In this document: positions 32,428 through 40,695 of the stretch, piece by piece
How positions within the stretch are numbered: the first letter of the stretch is position 1
Layout: every line of letters begins with the position of its first letter
From: Dysgonamonadaceae bacterium
GTDB lineage: Bacteria; Bacteroidota; Bacteroidia; Bacteroidales; Azobacteroidaceae
Direction: 5' to 3'
Length of the DNA stretch: 44,301 nt
Assembly: GCA_031260045.1 (NCBI GenBank)
Contig: JAIRKO010000019.1
Location: 1 to 44,301 of the forward strand
Notes under the pieces: model-generated
Told to the model about the DNA's origin: nothing
Databases searched by the model: none
What the model saw: the letters and a program-made list of their open reading frames with translations, nothing else
Program-made: the position numbers and the translations under genes

Positions 32428-34122
32428 ATGTACAAGAAAATTCTTTTTTATTCATTTATTGTAGCTGCAACAGTAGGTTTTTTAACCGCATGTTCATCCG
32501 GTCTAAAACCGCTTGCAGCCGATTACGTTAAGGCTGAACCGCAGCCTTTGGAATTAGTAGGCGGAAAAGTTCCCGTAACGGTGAATGTAACATTCCCGCC
32601 TAAATGGTTTAGGAAAAAAGCGACTTTGGTCGTTACTCCCGTGCTCCGTTACGACGGCGGCGAAGTGCAAGGAACTCCTTATACTTTCCAAGGAGAAAGC
32701 GCGCTCACAAACGGGCAGGTTATCGCTCTAAAAGAGGGTGGTAACGCAACCTTAAAGTCTTCTTTCGATTATGTGCCGGCGATGAAAAAATCCGACCTGT
32801 ATCTTACTCTCGCAGAGAAAAAGGGAAAGAAGGAAGTGCTATTGCCGGAAATTAAAATCGGTGAAGGCGTTGTGGCTACGGCTGATTTGCTGGATGCTGC
32901 TTCCGAAATTCCGGCTATCGCTCCGGATAAATTCAAAAAAATAATGACGGAAGCGCACAATGCCGACATTATGTTCCTTATCGAACAAGCCGAACTTCGT
33001 CCCGCCGAATTGAGAAAAGCGGATTTGAAAGAATGGCAAAAGCTTGTTGCTGAAGCAAACAAAGCGGATAATAAAACCGTGAGTGTGGAAATTTCGGCTT
33101 ACGCTTCGCCCGACGGCGGTTTGGAACTGAATGAAAAACTTGCCGGAAAACGGGAAGCCAATACGAACAAATACCTGAAAAGCGAATTGAAAAAATCGAA
33201 GGTAGATGTTCCGCTTACCACTCGTTACACCGCGCAAGATTGGGACGGTTTCAAGGAATTGGTCGAAAAATCCAATATTGAGGACAAAAACTTAATCCTC
33301 AGTGCGCTTTCGCAGTATACCGACCCCGAACGGAGAGAACAGGAAATCAAAAACATTTCTTCCGTATATACCACATTGGCGCAAGATATTCTTCCCAAAT
33401 TGAGACGTTCCAAATTAACGGCAAATGTTGAAATTGTCGGGAAAAGTGATGAAGAAATTTTGGAGCTTGTCGCTTCCGATCCCGCGGCGTTGACCCTTGA
33501 AGAATTGTTGTATTCGGCAACGCTGACTGCAACCGAAGCCGAAAAAGACCGTATTTACAGTAAAGCAACGGAACTTTTCCCCAACGATTATCGCGCATAC
33601 AACAACATGGGCGTAATCGCTTATGTGAAAAGAGACATTTCCAAAGCCGAAGCGCTTTTCAACAAATCGCTGTCTATCGGCGTATCGCCCGAAGCCAATC
33701 AGAACTTGGGTTTGGTGAGCATAATCAAAGGCGATTTGGAAAAAGCGCAACAGTTTTTCGGAAAAGCGGCGGGCGTTCCCGAATTGAGCAACGCAACCGG
33801 TTTAATCGACATTGTGCAGGGTAATTATCCCAAAGCCGTGAGTTCTTTCGGGAAAACCGCGAGCAACAATGCGGCGTTGGCTCACCTGTTGAATAAAAAC
33901 TACAGCGCGGCGCTTTCGACATTGAACGCCGTTGCCAAACCCAATGCGATAACCGCTTATTTGAAAGCCATTGTCGCTGCACGGACAAACAATTCAAACG
34001 AGGTGATTTCCGGCTTGAAAGAAGCCATCCGGTTAAATGCTTCTCTGAAAACGAGAGCCGCTGAAGATTTGGAGTTTGTAAAATATTTTACAAATGAAGA
34101 ATTTATAAGTGTCGTTAAATAA
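32428..34122 (+). CDS. OmpA-like/TPR outer-membrane lipoprotein
   Basis: This 564-residue lipoprotein has a signal peptide ending at FLTAC (Cys22). The first 130 residues are beta-rich. The middle carries an OmpA-like signature, VEISAYASPDGGLELNEKLA, then GKREANTNKYLK, as in peptidoglycan-binding domains. The C-terminal third shows tetratricopeptide repeats (DYRAYNNMGVIAYVKRDISK and two or three more degenerate units). It is probably a periplasm-facing protein that bridges outer membrane and cell wall or scaffolds a complex. A strong promoter, a long leader and an intrinsic terminator suggest high, monocistronic expression. Confidence 0.85.
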   Translation: MYKKILFYSFIVAATVGFLTACSSGLKPLAADYVKAEPQPLELVGGKVPVTVNVTFPPKWFRKKATLVVTPVLRYDGGEVQGTPYTFQGESALTNGQVIALKEGGNATLKSSFDYVPAMKKSDLYLTLAEKKGKKEVLLPEIKIGEGVVATADLLDAASEIPAIAPDKFKKIMTEAHNADIMFLIEQAELRPAELRKADLKEWQKLVAEANKADNKTVSVEISAYASPDGGLELNEKLAGKREANTNKYLKSELKKSKVDVPLTTRYTAQDWDGFKELVEKSNIEDKNLILSALSQYTDPERREQEIKNISSVYTTLAQDILPKLRRSKLTANVEIVGKSDEEILELVASDPAALTLEELLYSATLTATEAEKDRIYSKATELFPNDYRAYNNMGVIAYVKRDISKAEALFNKSLSIGVSPEANQNLGLVSIIKGDLEKAQQFFGKAAGVPELSNATGLIDIVQGNYPKAVSSFGKTASNNAALAHLLNKNYSAALSTLNAVAKPNAITAYLKAIVAARTNNSNEVISGLKEAIRLNASLKTRAAEDLEFVKYFTNEEFISVVK

Positions 34123-34147
34123 AATTTGATTATCCATAAATGACCGG

Positions 34148-34185
34148 AAGGGCGGGAGGAGTGATCTTCCCGCCCTTTGTTTTTA
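34148..34185 (+). terminator. Intrinsic terminator between the convergent lipoprotein and birA genes
   Basis: AAGGGCGGGA (34148-34157) and TCCCGCCCTT (34168-34177) are perfect inverted arms followed by TGTTTTT. It ends the lipoprotein transcript; the birA stop lies at its right edge. Confidence 0.85.
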
Positions 34186-34911
34186 CTCAAAACTCACTTC
34201 CTTGAACGCATAGGCGCGGTTTTCCCCCGCATCGGTCGCCAGGTGTAGCAATCCGTCATCGGCAACCCGTTTTATTTCGGCGGTAAAAACGCCGGTTTTG
34301 TCCGCAAAGCGGTAAAAGCCCGATTTCCGGTATAACGCGCCGTGATAATCCGCTCTAATCAAATCGAAATACCCGGATTTTAACAGGTTGTAACGGAATA
34401 ATATGGCGTTCACCGTTTGTTCCGTAAGGAAATCAACGTCGATTTCTCGCCCAATGATTTGTTTTATGGAAACGGCATTCGGCGCATTGTCGGAAAACTT
34501 TTCCTGATTAACGTTCAGCCCAATGCCGATGATGGATTTGTCGATTTTTTCCCCCGTCAGTTCGTTTTCTATCAATATGCCGGCGAGTTTTCTGTTTTGA
34601 TGGAAAATATCGTTCGCCCACTTGATTTCGAGCGGTTGCAGATACTGTTCCAACGCGTCTTTCAGCCCCAAAGCGACGGTTTCGGAAAGCAAAAACCGTT
34701 GTTTAACCGGCAAGAAACGGGGATACAGCAAGATGCTGCAAGTGATATTCTTCCCTGCCTCCGATTCCCAACGGTTTCCCCGTTGCCCTTTGCCGGCGGT
34801 TTGAAATTCGGCGGCGAGGACGGCGCCTTCGTCCAAGCGTTGTTTTTCGCTTTGCGCTTTCAATTGGCGGTTGGTGGAATCGGTTTCTTTGATTTTAGTG
34901 ATGCGGTTCAT
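34183..34911 (-). CDS. birA: Biotin-[acetyl-CoA-carboxylase] ligase, catalytic type without HTH
   Basis: This 242-residue enzyme activates biotin with ATP and attaches it to carboxylase carriers. Motifs are STNRQLK, AGKGQRGNRWES (biotinyl-AMP loop), KWANDIF, KLAGILIE and GIGLNVNQ. It lacks the N-terminal DNA-binding domain of E. coli BirA, so it should be an enzyme only. It overlaps the upstream MmcQ/YjbR gene by 17 bases, so the two form a small operon. Confidence 0.94.
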   Translation of the reverse strand: MNRITKIKETDSTNRQLKAQSEKQRLDEGAVLAAEFQTAGKGQRGNRWESEAGKNITCSILLYPRFLPVKQRFLLSETVALGLKDALEQYLQPLEIKWANDIFHQNRKLAGILIENELTGEKIDKSIIGIGLNVNQEKFSDNAPNAVSIKQIIGREIDVDFLTEQTVNAILFRYNLLKSGYFDLIRADYHGALYRKSGFYRFADKTGVFTAEIKRVADDGLLHLATDAGENRAYAFKEVSFE

Positions 34912-35263
34912 GGTTAAAATATTCGGTTTGTTGCGGTTTCGGTAACTTTTTAATCACTTCGTCGACCGAATGGCGAATCCATTTTTTTACTTCATTATCC
35001 GTCATTTCCCGATTTGGGTAAATGGTGTTCCAATATTTTTTGTTGAAATGATATGCCGGTTCCACGCAAGCGTAGCGTTCCCTGAGTTCAAGGGCTTTTT
35101 CCGGATCGCATTTTAAAGAAATTTGCAACACGGGAGTATCCAGCCGGATTAAAGCAAACATCTTATCCATCACTTTCATCACCAGCGAAACGTCGTCGAA
35201 AGGAAAACACCCGACCGCCCCTTTGATGGAAAGGCAATATTCATAAAGGTCTTCGATATTCAT
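34895..35263 (-). CDS. MmcQ/YjbR family protein
   Basis: This 122-residue protein belongs to the MmcQ/YjbR family (CyaY-like double-wing DNA-binding fold). PFDDVSLVMKV, ISLKCDPEKALELRERY, then VEPAYHFNKKYWNTIY are the family motifs. Its cellular role is not established. It is the first gene of the pair with birA, and its promoter is clear. Confidence 0.9.
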   Translation of the reverse strand: MNIEDLYEYCLSIKGAVGCFPFDDVSLVMKVMDKMFALIRLDTPVLQISLKCDPEKALELRERYACVEPAYHFNKKYWNTIYPNREMTDNEVKKWIRHSVDEVIKKLPKPQQTEYFNHEPHH

Positions 35264-35289
35264 TGTTGTTTTCTTTTTATTTGTTTCGG

Positions 35290-35321
35290 CAAAATTAGTT
35301 TAAACGGAGGGAATAGGCAAA
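35290..35321 (-). promoter_or_regulatory. Bacteroidetes-type promoter for the MmcQ/YjbR-birA pair
   Basis: On the minus strand TTTG (35318-35321) and TAATTTTG (35290-35297) are 20 bases apart. The ATG is 26 bases downstream of the -7 box. Confidence 0.75.
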
Positions 35322-35442
35322 TGCGGTAGGTTAACCATTATTTGTTAAAATTTATCTTGCTTTTGTTAAAATCCATCTTATATCGGGATCGGGTTGATGT
35401 AAACTGTCTTTTAAGTATGAGATGTTTTACAAAAGAAAAAAC

Positions 35443-35450
35443 TAACTTTG
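35443..35450 (+). promoter_or_regulatory. Bacteroidetes -7 box for the PglC-like gene
   Basis: TAACTTTG matches TAnnTTTG, 59 bases before the TTG start at 35510. The -33 element is weak. Confidence 0.55.
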
Positions 35451-35509
35451 CGGGCAAATATATTAAGGAATATGCAAACCGCACACATCATCATTAATAT
35501 TTAATCATC

Positions 35510-36112
35510 TTGTACAAACATTTTCTCAAACGTCCGATTGATTTTGTAATCGCCGCCTGCGCTCTAATCATTCTGTTTCCGGTTATTGTCATAATAATTG
35601 TCTTTTTATGTTTTGCCAATCGGGGAAAAGTTTTTTTCTTTCAGGACAGACAGGGAAAAAACGGTAAAATATTCAAAATCGTCAAATTCAAAACGATGAA
35701 CGATGAAAAGGACGGTCAGGGAAATTTGTTGCCCGATATGGAACGCCTGTCGAAAACCGGACGTTTTATCCGAAACGCTTCTCTGGACGAGATTCCCCAA
35801 CTGTGGAACGTCCTGAAAGGCGACATGTCGCTGATAGGTCCCCGCCCGCTGCCGGTCGAATACCTGACTCGGTATGACGAAATCCAAATCCGCCGCCACG
35901 AGGTTCGTCCCGGAATTACCGGACTGGCGCAGGTGAACGGTCGCAATGCCATTTCTTGGCAGCAGAAATTTCAATGGGACGTTTGGTATGTAGATCATCT
36001 TTCGCCCTGCTTGGATGCTGGGATTTTTTGCAAAACCATACCGAAAGTATTTCGTTCCGAAGGTATTAATGCGGGGGAAACAATTACGATGGAACAGTTT
36101 AGCGGAAATTAA
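35510..36112 (+). CDS. Small phosphoglycosyl transferase (PglC-like), TTG start
   Basis: This 200-residue protein is the minimal catalytic form of the polyprenol-phosphate sugar-1-phosphate transferases. It has one re-entrant membrane helix (residues 10-33), FFFQDRQGKNGKIFKIVKFK, the catalytic NASLDEIPQLWNVLKGDMSL, GPRPLPVEYL and RPGITGLAQVNGRN. The frame has no ATG before residue 62, and a TAA lies 15 bases upstream of the TTG at 35510, so TTG (giving MYKHFLKRPIDF, the usual family start) must be the start. It is followed by kdsB after 77 bases. PglC itself uses UDP-diNAc-bacillosamine; this enzyme's sugar is unknown. Confidence 0.9.
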   Translation: MYKHFLKRPIDFVIAACALIILFPVIVIIIVFLCFANRGKVFFFQDRQGKNGKIFKIVKFKTMNDEKDGQGNLLPDMERLSKTGRFIRNASLDEIPQLWNVLKGDMSLIGPRPLPVEYLTRYDEIQIRRHEVRPGITGLAQVNGRNAISWQQKFQWDVWYVDHLSPCLDAGIFCKTIPKVFRSEGINAGETITMEQFSGN

Positions 36113-36146
36113 TTGTCGGCAGATTACACGGATTTTCAATTTATGT

Positions 36147-36171
36147 CACTAATGCACGAATTAATACGAAT
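36147..36171 (+). repeat. Dispersed CTAATGCACGAAT word upstream of kdsB
   Basis: CACTAATGCACGAATTAATA contains the 13-base word found inverted at 17659-17671. It fills the gap between the PglC-like gene and kdsB. Confidence 0.5.
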
Positions 36172-36189
36172 AAATTATAGGAAATTAAT

Positions 36190-36924
36190 ATGAAATATTT
36201 AGGAATCATTCCCGCGCGGTACGCATCCACTCGTTTCCCGGGCAAACCGCTGGCGGATATTGCAGGGAAACCAATGATACAGCGGGTGTATGAACAGGTT
36301 GCGGGAGCGCTGGACGAGCTATGTGTGGCAACCGACGACGAAAGGATTTTACAGGCTGTACACGATTTCGGCGGGAAAGCCGTGATGACTTCGCCCGAAC
36401 ACCGGAGCGGAACCGACCGCTGCTACGAGGCGCTGACCAAAACGAAAGGCAGTTTCGACGTGGTGGTCAACATTCAGGGCGACGAGCCTTTCATTAAATC
36501 CTCCCAGATTGAATTGCTCAAAAATTGCTTCGACGGCGGAAAAACGCAAATCGCCACGCTGGTAAAACCGTTTCCGGAAAATGCACATTTCGACATTCTT
36601 TTCAGTCCCAATACGCCGAAAGTGGTTTTGAACAAAAATCGGGAAGCGATTTATTTCAGCCGATCGGTTATTCCCTACATCCGCGGGGAGGATCATACCG
36701 AATGGCTGAAATTGTTTACCTTTTACAAGCACATCGGTATTTATGCCTACAAATCCGACATCTTGGGCGAGATTATCGCTTTGCCGCAATCGCCTCTGGA
36801 ACTTGCCGAATCGCTGGAGCAGCTGCGATGGATTGAAAACGGCTACACTATCAAGGCGGGGATTACCGAAGAGGAAACTTTGAGCATTGATACGCCCGAG
36901 GACTTGAAATTGATTAAGTTATAA
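36190..36924 (+). CDS. kdsB: 3-deoxy-manno-octulosonate cytidylyltransferase
   Basis: This 244-residue enzyme activates Kdo as CMP-Kdo for lipopolysaccharide core synthesis. It starts with the nucleotide-binding PARYASTRFPGKPLADI and continues with VATDDERI, TSPEHRSGTDRCYE, VNIQGDEPF and HIGIYAYKSDIL. Full length. Its presence shows an LPS-type outer membrane. It converges on glmS with 46 bases between and no visible terminator. Confidence 0.96.
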   Translation: MKYLGIIPARYASTRFPGKPLADIAGKPMIQRVYEQVAGALDELCVATDDERILQAVHDFGGKAVMTSPEHRSGTDRCYEALTKTKGSFDVVVNIQGDEPFIKSSQIELLKNCFDGGKTQIATLVKPFPENAHFDILFSPNTPKVVLNKNREAIYFSRSVIPYIRGEDHTEWLKLFTFYKHIGIYAYKSDILGEIIALPQSPLELAESLEQLRWIENGYTIKAGITEEETLSIDTPEDLKLIKL

Positions 36925-36970
36925 ATCGCCTTTGCGGGGATCCTGCGTCAAGCGAGGAGGGATTTCAATA

Positions 36971-38818
36971 TCACTCAACCGTAACCGATTTCGCCAAATT
37001 GCGCGGCATATCCACATCCCGCCCCTTTTTCACGGCAATGTGGTAGGACAGCAATTGCAGCGGAACAATCGACAGCAGCGGACTCAAACATTCTTCCGTA
37101 TCGGGAATTTCAATCGTATAATCAGCCATTTCCCTGACCTTGCAATCCGATTTATTGACAATTGCCAAAATCCGCCCTTTCCGAGCTTTGATTTCCTGAA
37201 TATTGCTCGTCATTTTGTCGTAAGTTGTGCTGTTAATCGCGATGACAACCACAGGCATTTCATTGTCGATCAGGGCAATCGGTCCGTGTTTCATTTCTGC
37301 GGCGGGATAGCCTTCGGCATGGATATAGGAAATTTCCTTGAGCTTCAACGCGCCCTCCACCGCCACCGGATAACTGTAGCCACGACCGAGATAAATAAAG
37401 TTGTGGGCATAGGTAAAAATCTTGGACAGGTCTTCGATATAGCGGTTTTGTTGCAAAATGGTTTCGATTTTGCCCGGAATCCCGCTCAATTCCGAAAGTA
37501 GCGCAAGATATTGCTGTTCGGAAATGGTTTTTTTCTCGCGGGCAATGTTCAGCGCCATCATCGTCAACACAGCGACTTGCGCCGTAAAGGCTTTGGTGGA
37601 AGCCACCCCGATTTCGGGTCCAACGTGGGTATACGATCCCGAATCGGTGTTTCTCGCAATGGAAGAACCCACGACGTTGCAAATCCCGTAAACAAACGCG
37701 CCCGCCTGCTTCGCCAGTTCGATTGCCGCGAGCGTATCGGCGGTTTCGCCCGACTGGGAAACGGCAATCACAACGTCGTCGGGGTAAATCACCGGACGCC
37801 GATAGCGAAATTCCGACGAATATTCCACTTCGACGGGAATCCGGCAAAATTCTTCAAACAGGTATTCGCCTATCAGTCCGGCGTGCCAGGAAGTTCCACA
37901 GGCTAAAATAATGATTCTGCGGGCATTGATAAACTTTTCCCTGTGGTCAATAATGCCGGAAAGCACAACTCGCCCGTTGCCGGTATTGAGCCGCCCGCTC
38001 ATGCAGTCGCGCAAAGTACGCGGTTGTTCAAAAATTTCTTTCAGCATGAAATGGGGGTATCCGCCTTTTTCCAGTTCGTTGAGGCTCATTTCCAGCAGGG
38101 TAATTTGCGGCGTTTTTTCCACATTGCTCAGGTTGATAATCCGGAGCTGCTCGTTTCGGTGAATGAGGGCTATTTCTTCGTCGTTCAGGTAAATAACCTG
38201 ATTGGTATATTCGATAATAGGGGAAGCGTCGGATGCCAGAAAAAACTCGTCTTGTCCAATGCCCACCACCAGCGGGCTGCTTTTACGGGCAGCGATAATC
38301 AAATCGGGATTTTCCTTTTCGACGACGGCAATGGCATACGCACCAATCACCTGTTTCAGAGCAAGTTGTATGGCAGTCGAAATATCGGTATTGTTGTCGG
38401 TTTTTATGTATTCTATCAACTGCACCAGCACTTCGGTATCGGTTTCGCTTTGAAAAACATAGCCTTTTCGGATCAGGCTTTCTTTCAAAACGGCGTAATT
38501 TTCGATAATCCCGTTGTGTATCAACGCCAAATTTTCCGACTGCGAATAATGCGGATGCGCGTTGATGTGATTGGGTTCGCCGTGAGTTGCCCAGCGGGTA
38601 TGGGCAATTCCGACGGTTCCGGAAATATCTTTCCCTTTGGTAAATTCTTCCAAATCAGACACCCTGCCTTTTGTTTTGTAAATATTCAGCTTGCTGTTTT
38701 CCCGATTGATTAAAGCGATACCCGCACTGTCGTAGCCTCTGTATTCAAGGCGGTGCAGACCTTTGATTAATATTGGGTATGCCTCCCGATTGCCGATGTA
38801 TCCTAAAATTCCACACAT
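36971..38818 (-). CDS. glmS: Glutamine-fructose-6-phosphate aminotransferase (isomerizing)
   Basis: This 615-residue enzyme makes glucosamine-6-phosphate, the entry to UDP-GlcNAc for peptidoglycan and LPS. The N-terminal glutaminase starts MCGILGYIG with nucleophile Cys2, followed by HRLEYRGYDSAG and HTRWATHG. Two SIS domains follow, with ACGTSWHAG, SQSGETADT, AEMKHGPIAL and a C-terminal AKSVTVE. Full length. There is no glmS ribozyme-like leader that I recognise. Instead, a promoter about 140 bases upstream is followed by a terminator hairpin before the gene, which suggests attenuation. Confidence 0.97.
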   Translation of the reverse strand: MCGILGYIGNREAYPILIKGLHRLEYRGYDSAGIALINRENSKLNIYKTKGRVSDLEEFTKGKDISGTVGIAHTRWATHGEPNHINAHPHYSQSENLALIHNGIIENYAVLKESLIRKGYVFQSETDTEVLVQLIEYIKTDNNTDISTAIQLALKQVIGAYAIAVVEKENPDLIIAARKSSPLVVGIGQDEFFLASDASPIIEYTNQVIYLNDEEIALIHRNEQLRIINLSNVEKTPQITLLEMSLNELEKGGYPHFMLKEIFEQPRTLRDCMSGRLNTGNGRVVLSGIIDHREKFINARRIIILACGTSWHAGLIGEYLFEEFCRIPVEVEYSSEFRYRRPVIYPDDVVIAVSQSGETADTLAAIELAKQAGAFVYGICNVVGSSIARNTDSGSYTHVGPEIGVASTKAFTAQVAVLTMMALNIAREKKTISEQQYLALLSELSGIPGKIETILQQNRYIEDLSKIFTYAHNFIYLGRGYSYPVAVEGALKLKEISYIHAEGYPAAEMKHGPIALIDNEMPVVVIAINSTTYDKMTSNIQEIKARKGRILAIVNKSDCKVREMADYTIEIPDTEECLSPLLSIVPLQLLSYHIAVKKGRDVDMPRNLAKSVTVE

Positions 38819-38836
38819 ATAAATATTAAGTTAATG

Positions 38837-38902
38837 TTAATGTTCCGCAACGTCGCGCGTAAACAATAAAAAAGGGACGCACCTTTTCACGTCCCTTTTC
38901 AT
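38837..38902 (-). promoter_or_regulatory. Short leader ORF (21 codons) in the glmS 5' region
   Basis: An ATG at 38902 opens a 21-residue frame beginning MKRDVKRCVP and ending at a TAA 18 bases before the glmS ATG. It spans the whole terminator hairpin at 38868-38899, so ribosomes translating it would disrupt the hairpin. Whether it is translated is not shown. Confidence 0.35.
38868..38899 (-). terminator. Intrinsic terminator in the asnB-like/glmS gap
   Basis: On the minus strand AAAAGGGACG and CGTCCCTTTT are perfect arms around a ten-base loop, followed by further T. It lies 137 bases after the asparagine-synthase-like gene and 49 bases before glmS, and downstream of a promoter (38957-38987). 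It may therefore end the upstream transcript, form an attenuator for glmS, or end a short RNA of about 80 bases. Confidence 0.85.
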
Positions 38903-38956
38903 TGTGTATGCAAACCGAGGGGATTAATCGCCGCCATACGGCTAAAAAGACTTGTG

Positions 38957-38987
38957 CAAAAATAAAAATTTATTCGAAGATGCGCAA
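38957..38987 (-). promoter_or_regulatory. Bacteroidetes-type promoter upstream of glmS
   Basis: On the minus strand TTG (38985-38987) and TATTTTTG (38957-38964) are 20 bases apart. No equivalent box is seen between the terminator at 38868 and the glmS ATG, so glmS probably depends on this one. Confidence 0.6.
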
Positions 38988-39035
38988 TATTTTTTTACAA
39001 TTTGTCCTTGATTTCAGGATATAATGCTTTCTCCA

Positions 39036-40610
39036 TCACTTTTTCCGCTCCAATTTTTTACGTACATGCAATACATACCATGCCGACAAAATTGAGTTAT
39101 ACGGCATCCGTTTCGAGGAAATACCGCCCTCTTCCAGTTCTCGTGCAAATTCTGCGGCGCGGTTTTGCTCTCCCGTAATATCGTTTTTCCAAACATTAAC
39201 AAACCGTTTCAAAAATGGAAAGCGTTTTTTCAGCTTGGAACGGAAAGCGACTTTTCGGACTAATTTCTCATTGGGATACAGTTCATCTTCGCCAAAATAA
39301 ATGTTAAACTCGCGGAATAACTCGCTCAGCGTTTCTTTGTACAGATTCTTGTCGTATTTGTGCCGGAAAGGAGTGTGCATGAAAAACGAAAACAGTTCCC
39401 GATCCCACAAAGGCAATAGGTATTCAAAACCGAAAAAGTCCCCCATTTTCGCAGTATTGAACGCCAAAGCGGTAGTTCCCTGAAATCGCCAGTTTTCGTA
39501 CAGCAAAAAAGCCGGATACGCGGGCTGCCGGTCTAAAAAATGGATGTTTTCACGCACAATCCGCATTTCGCGTTTGTTTGGAGAAGCCTGCGAATAAACC
39601 TCGTCAACGGCATGTTCAATCCACGAAAAATTGGGATTGTCCATAGACGGGAAAAGTAAATGACCTGCCACAGCGCCGGAATGTCCCGGAATAAAAACCG
39701 CACCGGCAGCCAGTTGACCCTGTTTCATCATTTCTTTTATCGCACAATAATCCTGGTCTTCGGGGCGGCAGGCGTAAGCGGCGGAATAATCGACATACGC
39801 CCTGAAATCGGGGTCGTCAGCAAGCATTTGATACCTGTATTTCCCGTAATCAATAAAATAAAATTCGTAACCCAGATTTTCCGCTGTTCGCAGGGCATTG
39901 TTCACTTCAATATTATCCTTTTTTCCAAAAGTATAGCAGATTACATTTGTATAATTATATTTCCGCAACAAATAAGCCATCAACCGCGAATCAAAACCGC
40001 CGCTGAGGGGAATTACCGCCGGGCGACCTGCCAACGCTTCAACCAACCTCCTGCCAACATGTTCCAGTGTTGATTTTAAATGGGTTTTCAGTTCTTCGCG
40101 TGTTTGAGTAAAAAAAGTATCGGTTAGAAATTCGGTATGGAATTCGGTTTTTATTCTGTTTTCTTCGCAGCAAAGACTTTGCCCTGCAATGAGTTGAAAA
40201 ATATTTTTCAGCAAAGTTCTGTTTCCGGCTGCAAAGCCCGAATGGCGGAATAGAACGGCGCTTTCTTCGTCCAAAATCGTCGGAATATTTTCCTTTGCCA
40301 ATTCGTCGGGATTATCCGTCAGGAAAAAATCATCGTTTCCGTGATAATAAAAAAGCGGAAACGAGCGTGCATGGTCAATCGCCGCCCAAATGCCGTTTTC
40401 TTGGCGGATTACGACCGAAAACAGTCCGTTGGCGGTTTTCAGTTTGGCTTGAAATGCGTCGAACGATTCTGTACCGGTAAAATAGTCAATTAATTTTTCT
40501 TCTTTCAGCAACCCATTTTCCGGCGTAAAAACAAAACCTTTAACCCAAACGGATCCGTTGTTTGAAAACCATTTATAGCCTTTATTATGAACGAGTTGAA
40601 TGTTTATCAT
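39036..40610 (-). CDS. Asparagine-synthase-like amidotransferase lacking the glutaminase Cys
   Basis: This 524-residue protein has an AsnB-like layout: a glutaminase-fold N-terminal domain and an ATP-pyrophosphatase domain with PLSGGFDSRLMAYLL near residue 200. The N-terminus is MINIQ, so the catalytic Cys2 of true AsnB is missing and ammonia or another donor would be needed. The N-terminal domain still shows AAIDHARSFPLFYY, like the family. Such proteins occur in O-antigen and exopolysaccharide loci, where they are thought to amidate uronic-acid sugars. It is divergent from a Wzx-type flippase with a shared promoter region, which supports a glycan role. Confidence 0.8.
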   Translation of the reverse strand: MINIQLVHNKGYKWFSNNGSVWVKGFVFTPENGLLKEEKLIDYFTGTESFDAFQAKLKTANGLFSVVIRQENGIWAAIDHARSFPLFYYHGNDDFFLTDNPDELAKENIPTILDEESAVLFRHSGFAAGNRTLLKNIFQLIAGQSLCCEENRIKTEFHTEFLTDTFFTQTREELKTHLKSTLEHVGRRLVEALAGRPAVIPLSGGFDSRLMAYLLRKYNYTNVICYTFGKKDNIEVNNALRTAENLGYEFYFIDYGKYRYQMLADDPDFRAYVDYSAAYACRPEDQDYCAIKEMMKQGQLAAGAVFIPGHSGAVAGHLLFPSMDNPNFSWIEHAVDEVYSQASPNKREMRIVRENIHFLDRQPAYPAFLLYENWRFQGTTALAFNTAKMGDFFGFEYLLPLWDRELFSFFMHTPFRHKYDKNLYKETLSELFREFNIYFGEDELYPNEKLVRKVAFRSKLKKRFPFLKRFVNVWKNDITGEQNRAAEFARELEEGGISSKRMPYNSILSAWYVLHVRKKLERKK

Positions 40611-40635
40611 AAATTCAATATCGGATTAATGCGGG

Positions 40636-40643
40636 CAAAGGTA
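40636..40643 (-). promoter_or_regulatory. Bacteroidetes -7 box for the AsnB-like gene
   Basis: TACCTTTG on the minus strand, 25 bases before the ATG. It is only 23 bases from the divergent flippase -7 box, so the two promoters overlap and may compete. Confidence 0.6.
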
Positions 40644-40666
40644 GGAATTATCGGCGGTTTTTTTGC

Positions 40667-40674
40667 TACTTTTG
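40667..40674 (+). promoter_or_regulatory. Bacteroidetes -7 box for the flippase gene
   Basis: TACTTTTG matches TAnnTTTG, 21 bases before the ATG at 40696. It rules out the longer TTG-start frame from 40663. Confidence 0.6.
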
Positions 40675-40695
40675 CCCGCTGATAAAATAAACCCG

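Noticed and set aside
32177-32464. 95-codon plus-strand frame upstream of the TPR lipoprotein
   Set aside because: It contains the lipoprotein promoter and runs into that gene in another frame; composition is that of AT-rich intergenic DNA.
38819-38990. glmS ribozyme
   Set aside because: The leader is too short and shows none of the ribozyme's pseudoknot core that I can recognise; a terminator/ORF arrangement explains it better.
38997-39038. 13-codon ORF overlapping the AsnB-like stop (TGATG)
   Set aside because: Start-stop overlap looks like a coupled gene, but the product is only 13 residues and ends before the glmS promoter; too short to support as a gene.
40663-40695. TTG start giving the flippase 11 extra residues
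   Set aside because: The -7 promoter box overlaps this start, so the transcript would begin downstream of it.
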